Source: Mycolicibacterium canariasense
Lineage (GTDB): Bacteria; Actinomycetota; Actinomycetes; Mycobacteriales; Mycobacteriaceae
Direction of reading: 5' to 3'
DNA length: 64,000 nt
NCBI RefSeq assembly: GCF_002101555.1
Contig: NZ_LQOL01000038.1
Coordinates: 62,001-126,000 of the forward strand
The position numbers and the translations under genes were made by a program. Below, piece after piece: positions 19,529 to 27,628 of this stretch. Position 1 is the stretch's first letter, and every line of letters starts with the position of its first letter. The notes under the pieces were generated by a model. The model had not been told where the DNA came from, searched no databases, and was given only the letters and a program-made list of their open reading frames with translations.

Positions 19529-20956
19529 TCATGACCGCGCGGCGGCGATCAGTTTCGTCGATGAGTAACCGGCGACCGTGGGCAGCAGCACGACCTCACC
19601 GCCGTGCCGGGCGACCACCTCGGCCTCGGGCAGGCGGGTGTCGGCGTAATCGCCGCCCTTGACCCAGATCTGGGGCCGCAGCCGCTCCAACACGGCTTCC
19701 GGTGAGCTTTCCTCGAAGACCACCACGGCGTCGACGCACGCCAGCGCCGAGAGCACCCTGACCCGGTCGACGTCGGGCACCACCGGTCGCCCGGGCCCCT
19801 TCAGCGAGCGGACCGAGGCATCCGAATTGACCAGCACCACCAACGCGTCGCCGAGTTGGCGGGCCTGCCGCAGCAGCCGGACGTGCCCGGTGTGCAGCAG
19901 GTCGAAACAGCCGCCGGTGGCCACCAGGGTGCGCACCCCGCCGGCGAGCAGGCGGTCACGGACGGAGTCGACATCGCCGGTGATGGCGCCGTATTCCGGG
20001 GCGAGCGAAGCGACGGGGGAAATGACCGGGGCGAGCGAAGCGACGGGGGAAATGACCGGGGCGAGCGAAGCGACGGGGATGTGAACCGGGGCGGCGGTCG
20101 AAACACCGCTGGCCCCGCCGGCGGCGACGAACCGGCTGGCGGCCGACACCGCGGCGGTGACCGCACACCGCACGTCGCCGGTGCGGGCGAGCTCGACGGT
20201 CGCGGCCACCGCGAACCGGTCACCCGCGCCGCACGAATCCTGGTGTGGCGCGGCGGCGTGACCGTCGGGCACCGGGATGTGCACGGGGGCGCCGTCACCG
20301 CAGTCCAGGACGGCCCCGTGGGCACCTCGGGTCACGCAGACCGCGCGGGCGTCCCAGCCCGTGCGCAGTGCCGCCGCCGTCGCGGCACCGGCCTCACTGT
20401 GATTCGGGGTCACCAGGGCGCAGCCACCGACCGGATCTGCCCCGCGCGGGTGCGGATCCCACACCACCGGGATACGTTGTGCCGCTGCGGTAATCAGGCG
20501 CCGCAGCTGCGGGTGTGCGGTGAGGCCGCGCCCGTAGTCGGCGACGCACACCGCGGCGGCGCGTTCCAGCGCGCCCGCGACGTCGGCGGGCAGGTCGGTG
20601 CCGGCCGCGGTTCCGTCGCCTTTGTCGATCCGCAGCATCGGGTGGCCGTGGGCGCGGATCCGGGTCTTGCACACGGTGGAGCCCGCCATGGGCAGCGCCA
20701 CCACCTGCACCCCGGCCGCCGCCAACAGTTCGGTGAGGGTCTGTGCGTCGGCGTCGTTCCCGACGGCGGTCACCAGGACGACCTCGTCGGCGGCGCGCGC
20801 GGCGAGCATCGCGGCCAGCCCCGCCCCGCCGGGACGGTGCCAGACGTGTCGGGTATCGACCACCGGCACAGGCGCTTCCGGGCTGAGCCGGTCGGCGGTG
20901 CCGTCGATGTCGACGTCGAGCATCGAGTCGCCGACGACCACGATGGGGCTAGCCAC
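19529..20956 (-). CDS. hldE: HldE-type heptose-7-phosphate kinase / heptose-1-phosphate adenylyltransferase
   Basis: Bifunctional enzyme of ADP-heptose synthesis, 475 residues. Residues 1 to about 290 are a PfkB-type kinase (VVVGDSMLDVDIDGTADRLS, substrate RPGGAGLAAM, catalytic Asp in SCGAGDRF) that phosphorylates D-glycero-D-manno-heptose 7-phosphate at C1. Residues about 345-475 are a cytidylyltransferase-type domain (TGGCFDLLHTGHVRLLRQA with HxGH, and WVKGGDYADTRLPEAEVV) that adds AMP. Between them, about residues 290-320, a tandem peptide repeat (VASLAPVISP) is encoded by a 30-bp DNA repeat. GTG 20956 overlaps the end of gmhA by 8 nt. Confidence 0.85.
   Translation of the reverse strand: MASPIVVVGDSMLDVDIDGTADRLSPEAPVPVVDTRHVWHRPGGAGLAAMLAARAADEVVLVTAVGNDADAQTLTELLAAAGVQVVALPMAGSTVCKTRIRAHGHPMLRIDKGDGTAAGTDLPADVAGALERAAAVCVADYGRGLTAHPQLRRLITAAAQRIPVVWDPHPRGADPVGGCALVTPNHSEAGAATAAALRTGWDARAVCVTRGAHGAVLDCGDGAPVHIPVPDGHAAAPHQDSCGAGDRFAVAATVELARTGDVRCAVTAAVSAASRFVAAGGASGVSTAAPVHIPVASLAPVISPVASLAPVISPVASLAPEYGAITGDVDSVRDRLLAGGVRTLVATGGCFDLLHTGHVRLLRQARQLGDALVVLVNSDASVRSLKGPGRPVVPDVDRVRVLSALACVDAVVVFEESSPEAVLERLRPQIWVKGGDYADTRLPEAEVVARHGGEVVLLPTVAGYSSTKLIAAARS
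19996..20085 (+). repeat. 30-bp tandem repeat inside hldE
   Basis: Three copies (19996-20025, 20026-20055, 20056-20085; the third differs at its end). The unit begins CCGGGGCGAGCGAAGCGACG. On the coding strand it gives the 10-residue repeat VASLAPVISP in the interdomain linker of HldE, so copy-number changes stay in frame. The core GAGCGAAGCGA also occurs in htpG at about 51509-51520. Confidence 0.92.
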
Positions 20957-21518
20957 GGTGACCGCCGAGCAGGTGCTCGTCGAGTTCGATGCACAACGCG
21001 TGCACCAGGACCAGGTGCATCTCCTGCACGGTGGCCGTGGTGGTGGCCTCCACGCACACGGCATCGTCGCACATGGCTGCCAGCGGATTGGGCGCCGGCC
21101 CCGTCAGCGCCCACGTCGTCATGCCCACCTCGTGCGCCGCCTTGACGGCGGTGAGCACGTTGGGGCTGGTGCCGCTGGTCGACAAGGCGACGAGCACATC
21201 GCCGGGACGTCCGTGGGCGCGCACGCCCCTGGCGAACATCTCGTCGACACCGTAGTCGTTGGCGATCGCGGTGAGCGCCGAGGTGTCGGCATGTAAGGAG
21301 ATGGCCGACAATGGTTGTCGCTCGTCGCGGAACCGGCCCACCAGTTCGGCGGTCAGGTGCTGAGCCTCGGCCGCACTGCCGCCGTTACCACAGGCCAGCA
21401 ATCGGCCACCGGCGCCGAGCACGCCGGCCAACTGCCGGCCCCACCGAGCGATGCGGTGTTCCTCTCCGGCGATGTGGTCAGTAGCCTGCCGCAGCGCGGA
21501 CAGATGCGTGGCGATCAT
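20949..21518 (-). CDS. gmhA: Phosphoheptose isomerase GmhA (SIS domain)
   Basis: Converts sedoheptulose 7-phosphate to D-glycero-D-manno-heptose 7-phosphate, the committed step of heptose synthesis. The 189-residue protein has the SIS signature LLACGNGGSAAEAQHLTAEL, the Ser-rich loop ALSTSGTSPNVLTAV and a conserved C-terminal VQEMHLVLVHALCIELDE containing the catalytic Glu/His. ATG 21518 follows AGGAGAC. The start lies 41 bp inside the end of the upstream GT9 gene. Confidence 0.9.
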   Translation of the reverse strand: MIATHLSALRQATDHIAGEEHRIARWGRQLAGVLGAGGRLLACGNGGSAAEAQHLTAELVGRFRDERQPLSAISLHADTSALTAIANDYGVDEMFARGVRAHGRPGDVLVALSTSGTSPNVLTAVKAAHEVGMTTWALTGPAPNPLAAMCDDAVCVEATTTATVQEMHLVLVHALCIELDEHLLGGHRG

Positions 21519-22530
21519 CGTTGTCTCCTGATTCTTCGACGGCGGTAACCACTTCGGCGTCGCTGATGCCGTCCAGGCACGGGTGGCCGGGTATGGGGCA
21601 GGTACGTGCCCTGCTGTCGCGGCACGGCGCGTTCTGATCGCCGAGCCGGATGACCCTGCGCGCGTACGGCATCCACTGCGATGCGGGTACCACGGGTGCG
21701 AACAGCGAAACCACCGGTGTTCCGACCGCCGCGGCCAGATGCGCCGGCCCGGTGTTGGGCGCGACGACCACCCGTGCGGCGGCGAACACGGCGGCCAGCT
21801 CGGCGAAGCTGGTGCGGCCACCCAGGTCGACGGCGACATCTCCTGCGACGTAGGCGGTTTGGCCACGTTCGGCGGTGTCACCGGTGACCACCACCCGATG
21901 GCCGGCCGCCACCAGCGCCGCGACCATACGCTCGCTACGCCGCACCGATGGTTGGCGGGCGGGGACGGCGGCGCCGGGATGGAACACGACGTACTCACCG
22001 CGGCCGATGACGCGGCGCAACCCGGTGCTCAGGTCCGGCGCCGGCACGCGTAACTCCCCGGCGTCATCGGGCGGCAACGCGCAGCCCGCCGCACGCGCCA
22101 GCGACAGTGCGCGTTCCGGTTCGGGGATACCGGCCGGCACGTGGTGGCGCAGATCGAGCAGGGTGCCGGGATAGTCCTCGCTGATCGCACCGATCCACGG
22201 CACGCCCGCCATCCGGCACAGCAGGGCCAGCGGCAGCGGCGATTGGTGGAACGAGGTGGCGATGTAGACCCGCTCGGGTGCGATCTCCCCGAGAGTGGCC
22301 AGTAACCGGTCGACGTGGGCCGCGGTCACCGGGGGTGAACCGAAATCCACCCAGGGCGCCTGCCATTCGACGATGCCGCGCACGCCGGGCAGCAGTTCGG
22401 CGGCCGCGCGGCCGCGCGGCCCCACCAGCAGCGTGACCGGGCCGTGCGCGGCCGCCACCGCACGCACCGCGGGCCCGGTGATCAGCACATCCCCCGCGCT
22501 GTCCAGCCTGGCCACCAGCGCCCCGCTCAT
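21478..22530 (-). CDS. Family 9 glycosyltransferase (heptosyltransferase-type), copy 2
   Basis: A 350-residue GT9 protein, only distantly similar to the copy at 17874. It shows ARLDSAGDVLITGPAVRAVA at the N-terminus, VVFHPGAAVPARQPSVRRSE, and VVAPNTGPAHLAAAVGTPVV with SLFAPVVPASQW in the donor-binding domain. The C-terminus carries a Cys-rich stretch (CRDSRARTCPIPGHPCLDGI) of a kind seen in several actinobacterial GT9 proteins. ATG 22530 overlaps the stop of the GT2-GmhB gene; the 3' end overlaps gmhA by 41 bp. Likely adds heptose from ADP-heptose (inference). Confidence 0.85.
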   Translation of the reverse strand: MSGALVARLDSAGDVLITGPAVRAVAAAHGPVTLLVGPRGRAAAELLPGVRGIVEWQAPWVDFGSPPVTAAHVDRLLATLGEIAPERVYIATSFHQSPLPLALLCRMAGVPWIGAISEDYPGTLLDLRHHVPAGIPEPERALSLARAAGCALPPDDAGELRVPAPDLSTGLRRVIGRGEYVVFHPGAAVPARQPSVRRSERMVAALVAAGHRVVVTGDTAERGQTAYVAGDVAVDLGGRTSFAELAAVFAAARVVVAPNTGPAHLAAAVGTPVVSLFAPVVPASQWMPYARRVIRLGDQNAPCRDSRARTCPIPGHPCLDGISDAEVVTAVEESGDNDDRHASVRAAAGY

Positions 22531-24035
22531 CGGCAATCCCTGAGCACCATGTCGACGGCCGCCCGCAACGTCGGCGCCACCCGGGCCCGACTGCGGGCCG
22601 CCGAGATCTCTTGGGACAGTGTGCGTTCCGTCGGGACCAGCACGGCGTCGGCGTCGGCGGCCAGTGCCGCTTCCACGTCCCCGCCGGTGTCGCCGATCAG
22701 CACACACCGCGACGGCCGTACCCCCAGCGCGTCCGCGGCTGCCTGCACCATGCCCGGTGAGGGCTTGCGGCAGGCGCAGTTGTCATCGGCGTCGTGCACG
22801 CAGACCTGCCACGAATCGAACGGTCCGAGCACCTCGTCGACCCGGGCGTTCACCGACGCGAGCTGGTGCGGTGTGATCAGTCCCTTGGCCACCCCCGACT
22901 GGTTGGTCACCACCCCCAACCGCAACCCGCGGCGCCGCAACAGGTCCAGCGCCGTGGCGGCGCCGGGCACCGGGCGCACTCCGCCGGGGTCGTTGAGGTA
23001 CGGACCGTCCTCGATGAGGGTGTCATCGCGGTCGAACAGGACGGCAAGCGGTGGATCACGCAGGGCGCCGCGATGATCCCACCATCCCCGCAGCCGGTGC
23101 GCGACGGCCACGGGTGGGATCGCCACGGTGCTGACGGCCAGTCGGAGCGCTTCGGCCGCCGTCCGCGGACCAGCGGCGAACCTGCGCACACCGAATTCGG
23201 TGCTCAGCGCCAGCCAGGCCGCCGCGGCCACGCCGGCCGCGTGCCGGCGACCGGTGGCCAACGCCGACAATGCCGCCACGCCGGCGACCGTGGTGGCGAT
23301 ATGACCGGGCAGCCGGCCGCGCCCCTCCCCGATGGCGCGGCGCCAGTGCCTGCCGTGCTTGCGCCGCAGCAGGGCGTCGTCGCGATTGCCGATCTGCGCC
23401 CGCACGGCGCTGCGCCAGTCTGCTCGGGCCACCGGGTGCGTGCAATGCCGCTGCCCGCGGCCGATCTGCCCGCCCAACCGGGTCACGCGCAGCGCCAGGT
23501 CCGAATCCTCGCGGTACGCCCGCGGGAACCGTTCGTCGAAGCCGCCCACCGCGACCAGCGCCGATCGCCGGTAGGCCATATCGGCGGTGATCCACCGTGC
23601 CTGGGCCAGCCGCTGGGTGCGCCGCTCGTCGTCGGTGGCGCGCCGTCCCGGCTCCGCCGGCACCGTGAGCCGCCCTTGCGTTGCGGCCCAACCGTTCTGC
23701 TCGGCCTCCTCGAGGTCCGAACCCAGCCGTGCCAGCCAGTCGTCGTCGGGTATGACATCGTCGTCCAGAAAACAGATCCAACGCACCGACGCACCGGCGC
23801 TGCGCCACCCGGCATTGCGGGCGGCGGCGGGGCCGCGCCCGCCGCTGCGCAGCACGGCGACCGGCAACCGTTGCGTCCCGGCCGGCAGCGGTGGTGCCGT
23901 CGCGCGCCGGTCGTCGACCACGATCACCGCGGCCGGGGCCGGGCCGGCTGAGCGATCCAGCACCGCGAGCAGCCGGTACAGCGACTCGCGCCCGATGGTG
24001 GGGATGACGATGGCGACATCGGGGATGGCCGTCAT
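22527..24035 (-). CDS. Fusion of family 2 glycosyltransferase and GmhB-type heptose bisphosphatase
   Basis: A 502-residue two-domain protein. Residues 1 to about 240 are a GT2 transferase (VAIVIPTIGRESLYRLLAVL, GGRGPAAARNAGW, metal-binding LDDDVIPDDDW, and GGFDERFPRAYREDSDLALR). After a helical linker, residues about 330-500 are a HAD-IIIA phosphatase of the GmhB kind: nucleophile FDRDDTLIEDG, VTNQSGVAKG, zinc loop CVHDADDNCACRKPSPGM and IGDTGGDVEAA. GmhB removes the 7-phosphate of heptose 1,7-bisphosphate between the two HldE reactions. Overlaps both neighbours by 4 nt. The fusion ties precursor supply to transfer. Confidence 0.87.
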   Translation of the reverse strand: MTAIPDVAIVIPTIGRESLYRLLAVLDRSAGPAPAAVIVVDDRRATAPPLPAGTQRLPVAVLRSGGRGPAAARNAGWRSAGASVRWICFLDDDVIPDDDWLARLGSDLEEAEQNGWAATQGRLTVPAEPGRRATDDERRTQRLAQARWITADMAYRRSALVAVGGFDERFPRAYREDSDLALRVTRLGGQIGRGQRHCTHPVARADWRSAVRAQIGNRDDALLRRKHGRHWRRAIGEGRGRLPGHIATTVAGVAALSALATGRRHAAGVAAAAWLALSTEFGVRRFAAGPRTAAEALRLAVSTVAIPPVAVAHRLRGWWDHRGALRDPPLAVLFDRDDTLIEDGPYLNDPGGVRPVPGAATALDLLRRRGLRLGVVTNQSGVAKGLITPHQLASVNARVDEVLGPFDSWQVCVHDADDNCACRKPSPGMVQAAADALGVRPSRCVLIGDTGGDVEAALAADADAVLVPTERTLSQEISAARSRARVAPTLRAAVDMVLRDCR

Positions 24036-25657
24036 CGCGGCCTCCGCACCAGGCAGGGGCCGATGGCCAGCACGTCGATCGGCGCGCTGCCGAAGCACTC
24101 CAGCGCATCGCGTGGGCTGTCCACCATCGGCCGACCCGCGGTGTTGAAGCTGGTGTTGACGACGACCGGCACCCCGGTGGCCTCGGCGAATACCCGAATG
24201 GTGTTGTGCAACAGCGGATGATCGTCGGGTGCCACGGTCTGGATGCGGGCCGTCCCGTCGACGTGGGTGACCGCCGGGATGAGGTCACGCCACTGTGCTG
24301 CCACGTCGTGCACGAACAGCATGTACGGGCTGGGAATCGGGCCGCCGGAGAAGATGTCGCTCGCCCGCTCGGCCAGCACCATCGGGGCGACCGGGCGGAA
24401 CTGTTCGCGCCCCTTGACGTTGTTGAGCCGCTCCAGGTTGTCGACGTGCCGGGGATCGGCCAGCAGCGAGCGCTGGCCGAGGGCCCGCGGACCGAACTCG
24501 GAACGGCCCTGGAACCAGCCGATGAGCTGGTTATCGGCCAACGCCTCGCCCACCGCGGTGGCCAGATCCGCGGGGCGTTCGAAGGGCACGGCGGCGTCCT
24601 GTAGTGCGCGCACGATCTCGTCGTCCGACCAGCCGCGGCCCAGCGCGGCCGAACCCATCGGCGTGATCGCTTCCCCCGCCTCGGCGGCCAACGCCAAGGC
24701 GGCGCCGAGTGCGGTGCCCGAGTCACCGGCCGCGGGCTGTACCCACACCCGCTCGAACCCGCCTTGGCGGTGCAGTATCGAGTTGGCCACACAGTTGAGC
24801 GCCACTCCCCCCGCCAGGCACAGGGTTTCGTGATCGGTGCGGGCGCGTAACCAGTGCACCAGCCCCAGCAGCACCTCCTCGACCACCCGCTGCACGCTGC
24901 AGGCCAGGTCCACCCGGTCGTCCCACCCCGATCCGAAGGACGACCAGTCCGGCGGGTGCGTGCGGAAGCCGCCGTCGTCGGTCAGGTACACCAGCCGCCG
25001 GAATTGCTCGACGAAACGCGGCTTGCCGTAGGACGCCATCGCCATGACCTTGTATTCGTCGCTGGACCGCTGGAATCCGAGATGTTCGGTGAGATCCTCG
25101 TACAACAGGCCCAGCGAATGCGGCAGTTCCTGGGTGGCCAGCACGTCGAGCTTGTCATCGGTGTACACGCCGGCCAGCATCGACGTGCGTTCACCGCGCC
25201 CGTCGACCACCAGCACCGCACAATCCCGGCTGGGCGCGGCCAGTGCACTGGACGCCGCATGCGCCACGTGATGCCGGACGAAGCGCACCTTGGCCGGATC
25301 CAGCCCGGGCAGCGCAGTTTTCAGGAACTGGGGGGCACGCCGGGCGTACATCGTGCGCAGGTACTCCCAATCCCGGTCCAGCCCGGCCAACTCCGCCGGG
25401 GCCTGGCTGGATAAGTCCATCAGCCGCGGATCGTAGGAGTAGCCGACCGCGTCCAGATCGGCCGGCTGCAGGCCGGCCTGGTGCAGGCACCAGCGTGCCG
25501 ACTGCACCGGCAGTTCCCACGTCGAGAAGGGCACCGCCTGTTTGCCGTGTTTGCGCCGGCTGAACCGCTCTTCCTCGGCCGCGGCGACGATCCTGCCGTC
25601 CACCACCAAGGCGGCGGCGGGATCGTGAAACACCCCGTTGATTCCCAAGATCCGCAC
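24032..25657 (-). CDS. Carbamoyltransferase (NodU/CmcH/TobZ family)
   Basis: Transfers a carbamoyl group from carbamoyl phosphate, through carbamoyl-adenylate, to a sugar hydroxyl. The 541-residue protein has the N-terminal Kae1-like domain (GINGVFHDPAAALVVDGRIV, EEERFSRRKHGK, VRHHVAHAASSALAAP with metal His, LAGGVALNCVANS) and the C-terminal YrdC-like part (FGPRALGQRSLLADPR, VVNTSFNTAGRPMVDSP). GTG 25657 follows GGGGAG. Placed between the UXS-like and GT2-GmhB genes, the likely acceptor is a residue of the glycan (inference). Confidence 0.88.
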   Translation of the reverse strand: MRILGINGVFHDPAAALVVDGRIVAAAEEERFSRRKHGKQAVPFSTWELPVQSARWCLHQAGLQPADLDAVGYSYDPRLMDLSSQAPAELAGLDRDWEYLRTMYARRAPQFLKTALPGLDPAKVRFVRHHVAHAASSALAAPSRDCAVLVVDGRGERTSMLAGVYTDDKLDVLATQELPHSLGLLYEDLTEHLGFQRSSDEYKVMAMASYGKPRFVEQFRRLVYLTDDGGFRTHPPDWSSFGSGWDDRVDLACSVQRVVEEVLLGLVHWLRARTDHETLCLAGGVALNCVANSILHRQGGFERVWVQPAAGDSGTALGAALALAAEAGEAITPMGSAALGRGWSDDEIVRALQDAAVPFERPADLATAVGEALADNQLIGWFQGRSEFGPRALGQRSLLADPRHVDNLERLNNVKGREQFRPVAPMVLAERASDIFSGGPIPSPYMLFVHDVAAQWRDLIPAVTHVDGTARIQTVAPDDHPLLHNTIRVFAEATGVPVVVNTSFNTAGRPMVDSPRDALECFGSAPIDVLAIGPCLVRRPR

Positions 25658-25671
25658 GTTCTCCCCATCCT

Positions 25672-26640
25672 CTACTTGCTGTCTTGCGCGGGGGCCGCCT
25701 GGCCCGCGAACCACTCGACCGTCTCGGCCAACCCTTGCTTGTATGTCACCTGCGGATACCAGCCCAAGAATTCGGCCGCCGCGCCGATGTCGGGGCAACG
25801 CCGTTTCGGGTCGTCACCCTGGGCCGGCACGAATTCGATGGGCGATGTGCTACCCGCCAGGTCCCGGATGATCTCGGCGATCTGCACCACGGTGAGCTCA
25901 TCCGGGTTACCGATGTTGACCGGGCCCGCGCAATCCGCGGCCGCCAGGGCGACAAGGGCATCCACGGTGTCGTCGACATAGCACAGTGAGCGGGTCTGCT
26001 CACCGGATCCGTGCACCGTCAGCGGCCGCCCCGACAGCGCCTGGGCGCAAAATGTCGGGACCACCCGCCCGTCGTCGGCGCGCATCCCCGGCCCGTAGGT
26101 GTTGAAGATGCGCGCCACCCCGGTGTCGACCGAGTTGGCCCGCCGGTGCGCGAACGTCAGAGCCTCGGCGAAGCGCTTCGCCTCGTCGTACACGCTACGC
26201 GGCCCGATGGGATTGACGTTGCCCCAATAGCTTTCGTGCTGCGGATGTTGCAGCGGGTCGCCGTACACCTCACTGGTCGAGGCGAGTACCAGCCGTGCCC
26301 CGAACTGCTCGGCAAGCGCGATCACATTGGCCGTGCCCAGCGCCCCCGTGCGCAGCGTCTGCACCGGCAGCCGCAGATAGTCCACCGGGGAGGCCGGTGA
26401 TGCCAGGTGGAAGATGACGTCGACCTCGGGCAGCTCGCCGGGATCGAGTGGATCGGCGATATCGCGCCGGATGAACCGGTAGCCGGGGTGGCCGGCCAGC
26501 GCGGTATCGGCCCGCGGTGCACTGGTGGACAGGTTGTCCAGGCTCACCACCTGCGTGCCGGCGTCCAGCAGCCGGCGGCACAGGTGGCCGCCCAGGAAGC
26601 CACCGCCGCCGGTGACGAGGGCGCGTCGTTGTTCAGTCAT
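25672..26640 (-). CDS. NAD-dependent epimerase/dehydratase, UDP-xylose-synthase-like
   Basis: An extended SDR of 322 residues: ALVTGGGGFLGGHLCRRLL, HLASPASPVDYLRLP, STSEVYGDP with HPQHESYWGNVNPIGPRSVY, DEAKRFAE and FNTYGPGMRADDGRVVPTF. The combination ESYWGNVNPIGPRSxYDE-K is diagnostic for UDP-glucuronate decarboxylase (UXS), which makes UDP-xylose from UDP-glucuronate. A dTDP-glucose dehydratase or other 4-epimerase is less likely. First gene of the nine-gene minus operon; the last gene encodes the matching UDP-glucose dehydrogenase. No ribosome-binding site or promoter stands out in the 37 nt to the divergent GT2 gene. Confidence 0.78.
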   Translation of the reverse strand: MTEQRRALVTGGGGFLGGHLCRRLLDAGTQVVSLDNLSTSAPRADTALAGHPGYRFIRRDIADPLDPGELPEVDVIFHLASPASPVDYLRLPVQTLRTGALGTANVIALAEQFGARLVLASTSEVYGDPLQHPQHESYWGNVNPIGPRSVYDEAKRFAEALTFAHRRANSVDTGVARIFNTYGPGMRADDGRVVPTFCAQALSGRPLTVHGSGEQTRSLCYVDDTVDALVALAAADCAGPVNIGNPDELTVVQIAEIIRDLAGSTSPIEFVPAQGDDPKRRCPDIGAAAEFLGWYPQVTYKQGLAETVEWFAGQAAPAQDSK

Positions 26641-26641
26641 G

Positions 26642-26665
26642 GTTTGCCAATCGTTGCCGTGGGTA
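26642..26665 (+). promoter_or_regulatory. SigF-type promoter of the GT2 gene
   Basis: GTTT (26642-26645, preceded by G), 15-nt spacer, GGGTA (26661-26665), then 12 nt to ATG 26678. Exact match to the mycobacterial SigF consensus, in the short gap between divergent glycan genes. Confidence 0.65.
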
Positions 26666-26677
26666 GCCGTGCCGGTT

Positions 26678-27628
26678 ATGACTCACCCAGTGCAGCTCGA
26701 TGACCGGATGTCCTTCGTGATCGCCACCCGTGATCGCGGTGACGAACTGGAAGCGGTGGTCCAGCGGTTGCTGGACACCACCAGGTGCCCGATTGTCGTG
26801 GTGGACAACCACTCCCGCGACGATTCGGTGGCGCGGATACGCCGGATCGCTGCCGGTGAGCCGCGGGTGCAGGTGCTGGCGCTGGGCGCGAACCTGGGGG
26901 CGGTGGCCCGCAATATCGGTGTCACGAACAGCCGCACCCCGTACATCGCGTTCTGCGACGACGACTCGTGGTGGGCGACCGACGCCCCCGGTCGCGCAGT
27001 CGAGCTCTTCGACCGCCATGCCGACCTGGCCCTGCTGGCCGCGCGCACCGTGGTGTGGCCCGGCGGCGACGAGGATCCGATGGTGGCACACCTGGCCGGC
27101 AGTCCCCTGCCGAGCCGGGCGGATCTGCCGGGTCCGACCATCCTCGGCTTCATGGCCTGCGCCGCGATGGTACGCAAGAGCGCCTTCGAGGCGGCGGGCG
27201 GATTCAGCCCGATCCTGCATTTCCGCGGCGAAGAGCAGTTGCTGGCAATGGATCTGGCGGCGTCGGGATGGCAGCTGTGCTACTGCCCTGAGCTGACCGC
27301 ATTCCACCAGCCGTCGCAGCTGCGCGAGCCGACGGCCGCCCAGCAGGCCAGGGTGCTGCGCAACACCGCGCTCACCTCGTGGCTGCGCAGGCCGGTCGGC
27401 CACGGATTGCGCAGTGCCGTAATCCTGTTCGGGTCCGCCATCCGCGACCCCGCCCACCTGCGGGCGGCCGGGCAGGCGGTGCGATTGCTGCCGTCGGTGC
27501 TGCGCGAGCGGCGGCGCCTGCCCGCCGCCGTCGAACACCAACTCGCAGTCCTTGAGCATCCTCATCCCGACGACACCTTCGTCCGTGACCGCGGGCGGCC
27601 GAACCCGACCGGGCAGAGCCGGTCGTAG
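26678..27628 (+). CDS. Family 2 glycosyltransferase
   Basis: A 316-residue GT-A transferase: MSFVIATRDRGDELEAVVQR, VVDNHSRDDS, GANLGAVARNIGVTNS, metal-binding FCDDDSWW and GGFSPILHFRGEEQLLAMDL. No membrane segment is evident. It is the only glycan gene on the plus strand and is transcribed from its own SigF-type promoter, without a ribosome-binding site, so the mRNA is probably leaderless or nearly so. The last 67 bp overlap the end of the convergent GT4 gene. Donor and acceptor unknown. Confidence 0.85.
   Translation: MTHPVQLDDRMSFVIATRDRGDELEAVVQRLLDTTRCPIVVVDNHSRDDSVARIRRIAAGEPRVQVLALGANLGAVARNIGVTNSRTPYIAFCDDDSWWATDAPGRAVELFDRHADLALLAARTVVWPGGDEDPMVAHLAGSPLPSRADLPGPTILGFMACAAMVRKSAFEAAGGFSPILHFRGEEQLLAMDLAASGWQLCYCPELTAFHQPSQLREPTAAQQARVLRNTALTSWLRRPVGHGLRSAVILFGSAIRDPAHLRAAGQAVRLLPSVLRERRRLPAAVEHQLAVLEHPHPDDTFVRDRGRPNPTGQSRS

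Noticed and set aside
19996-20085. Possible insertion-sequence scar
   Set aside because: No terminal inverted repeats or transposase; pure tandem 30-bp units in frame.
25672-26640. HldD (ADP-heptose 6-epimerase) identity for the epimerase
   Set aside because: The ESYWGNVNPIGPRSVYDE block is specific to UDP-glucuronate decarboxylases, and the HldD fingerprint is not seen.
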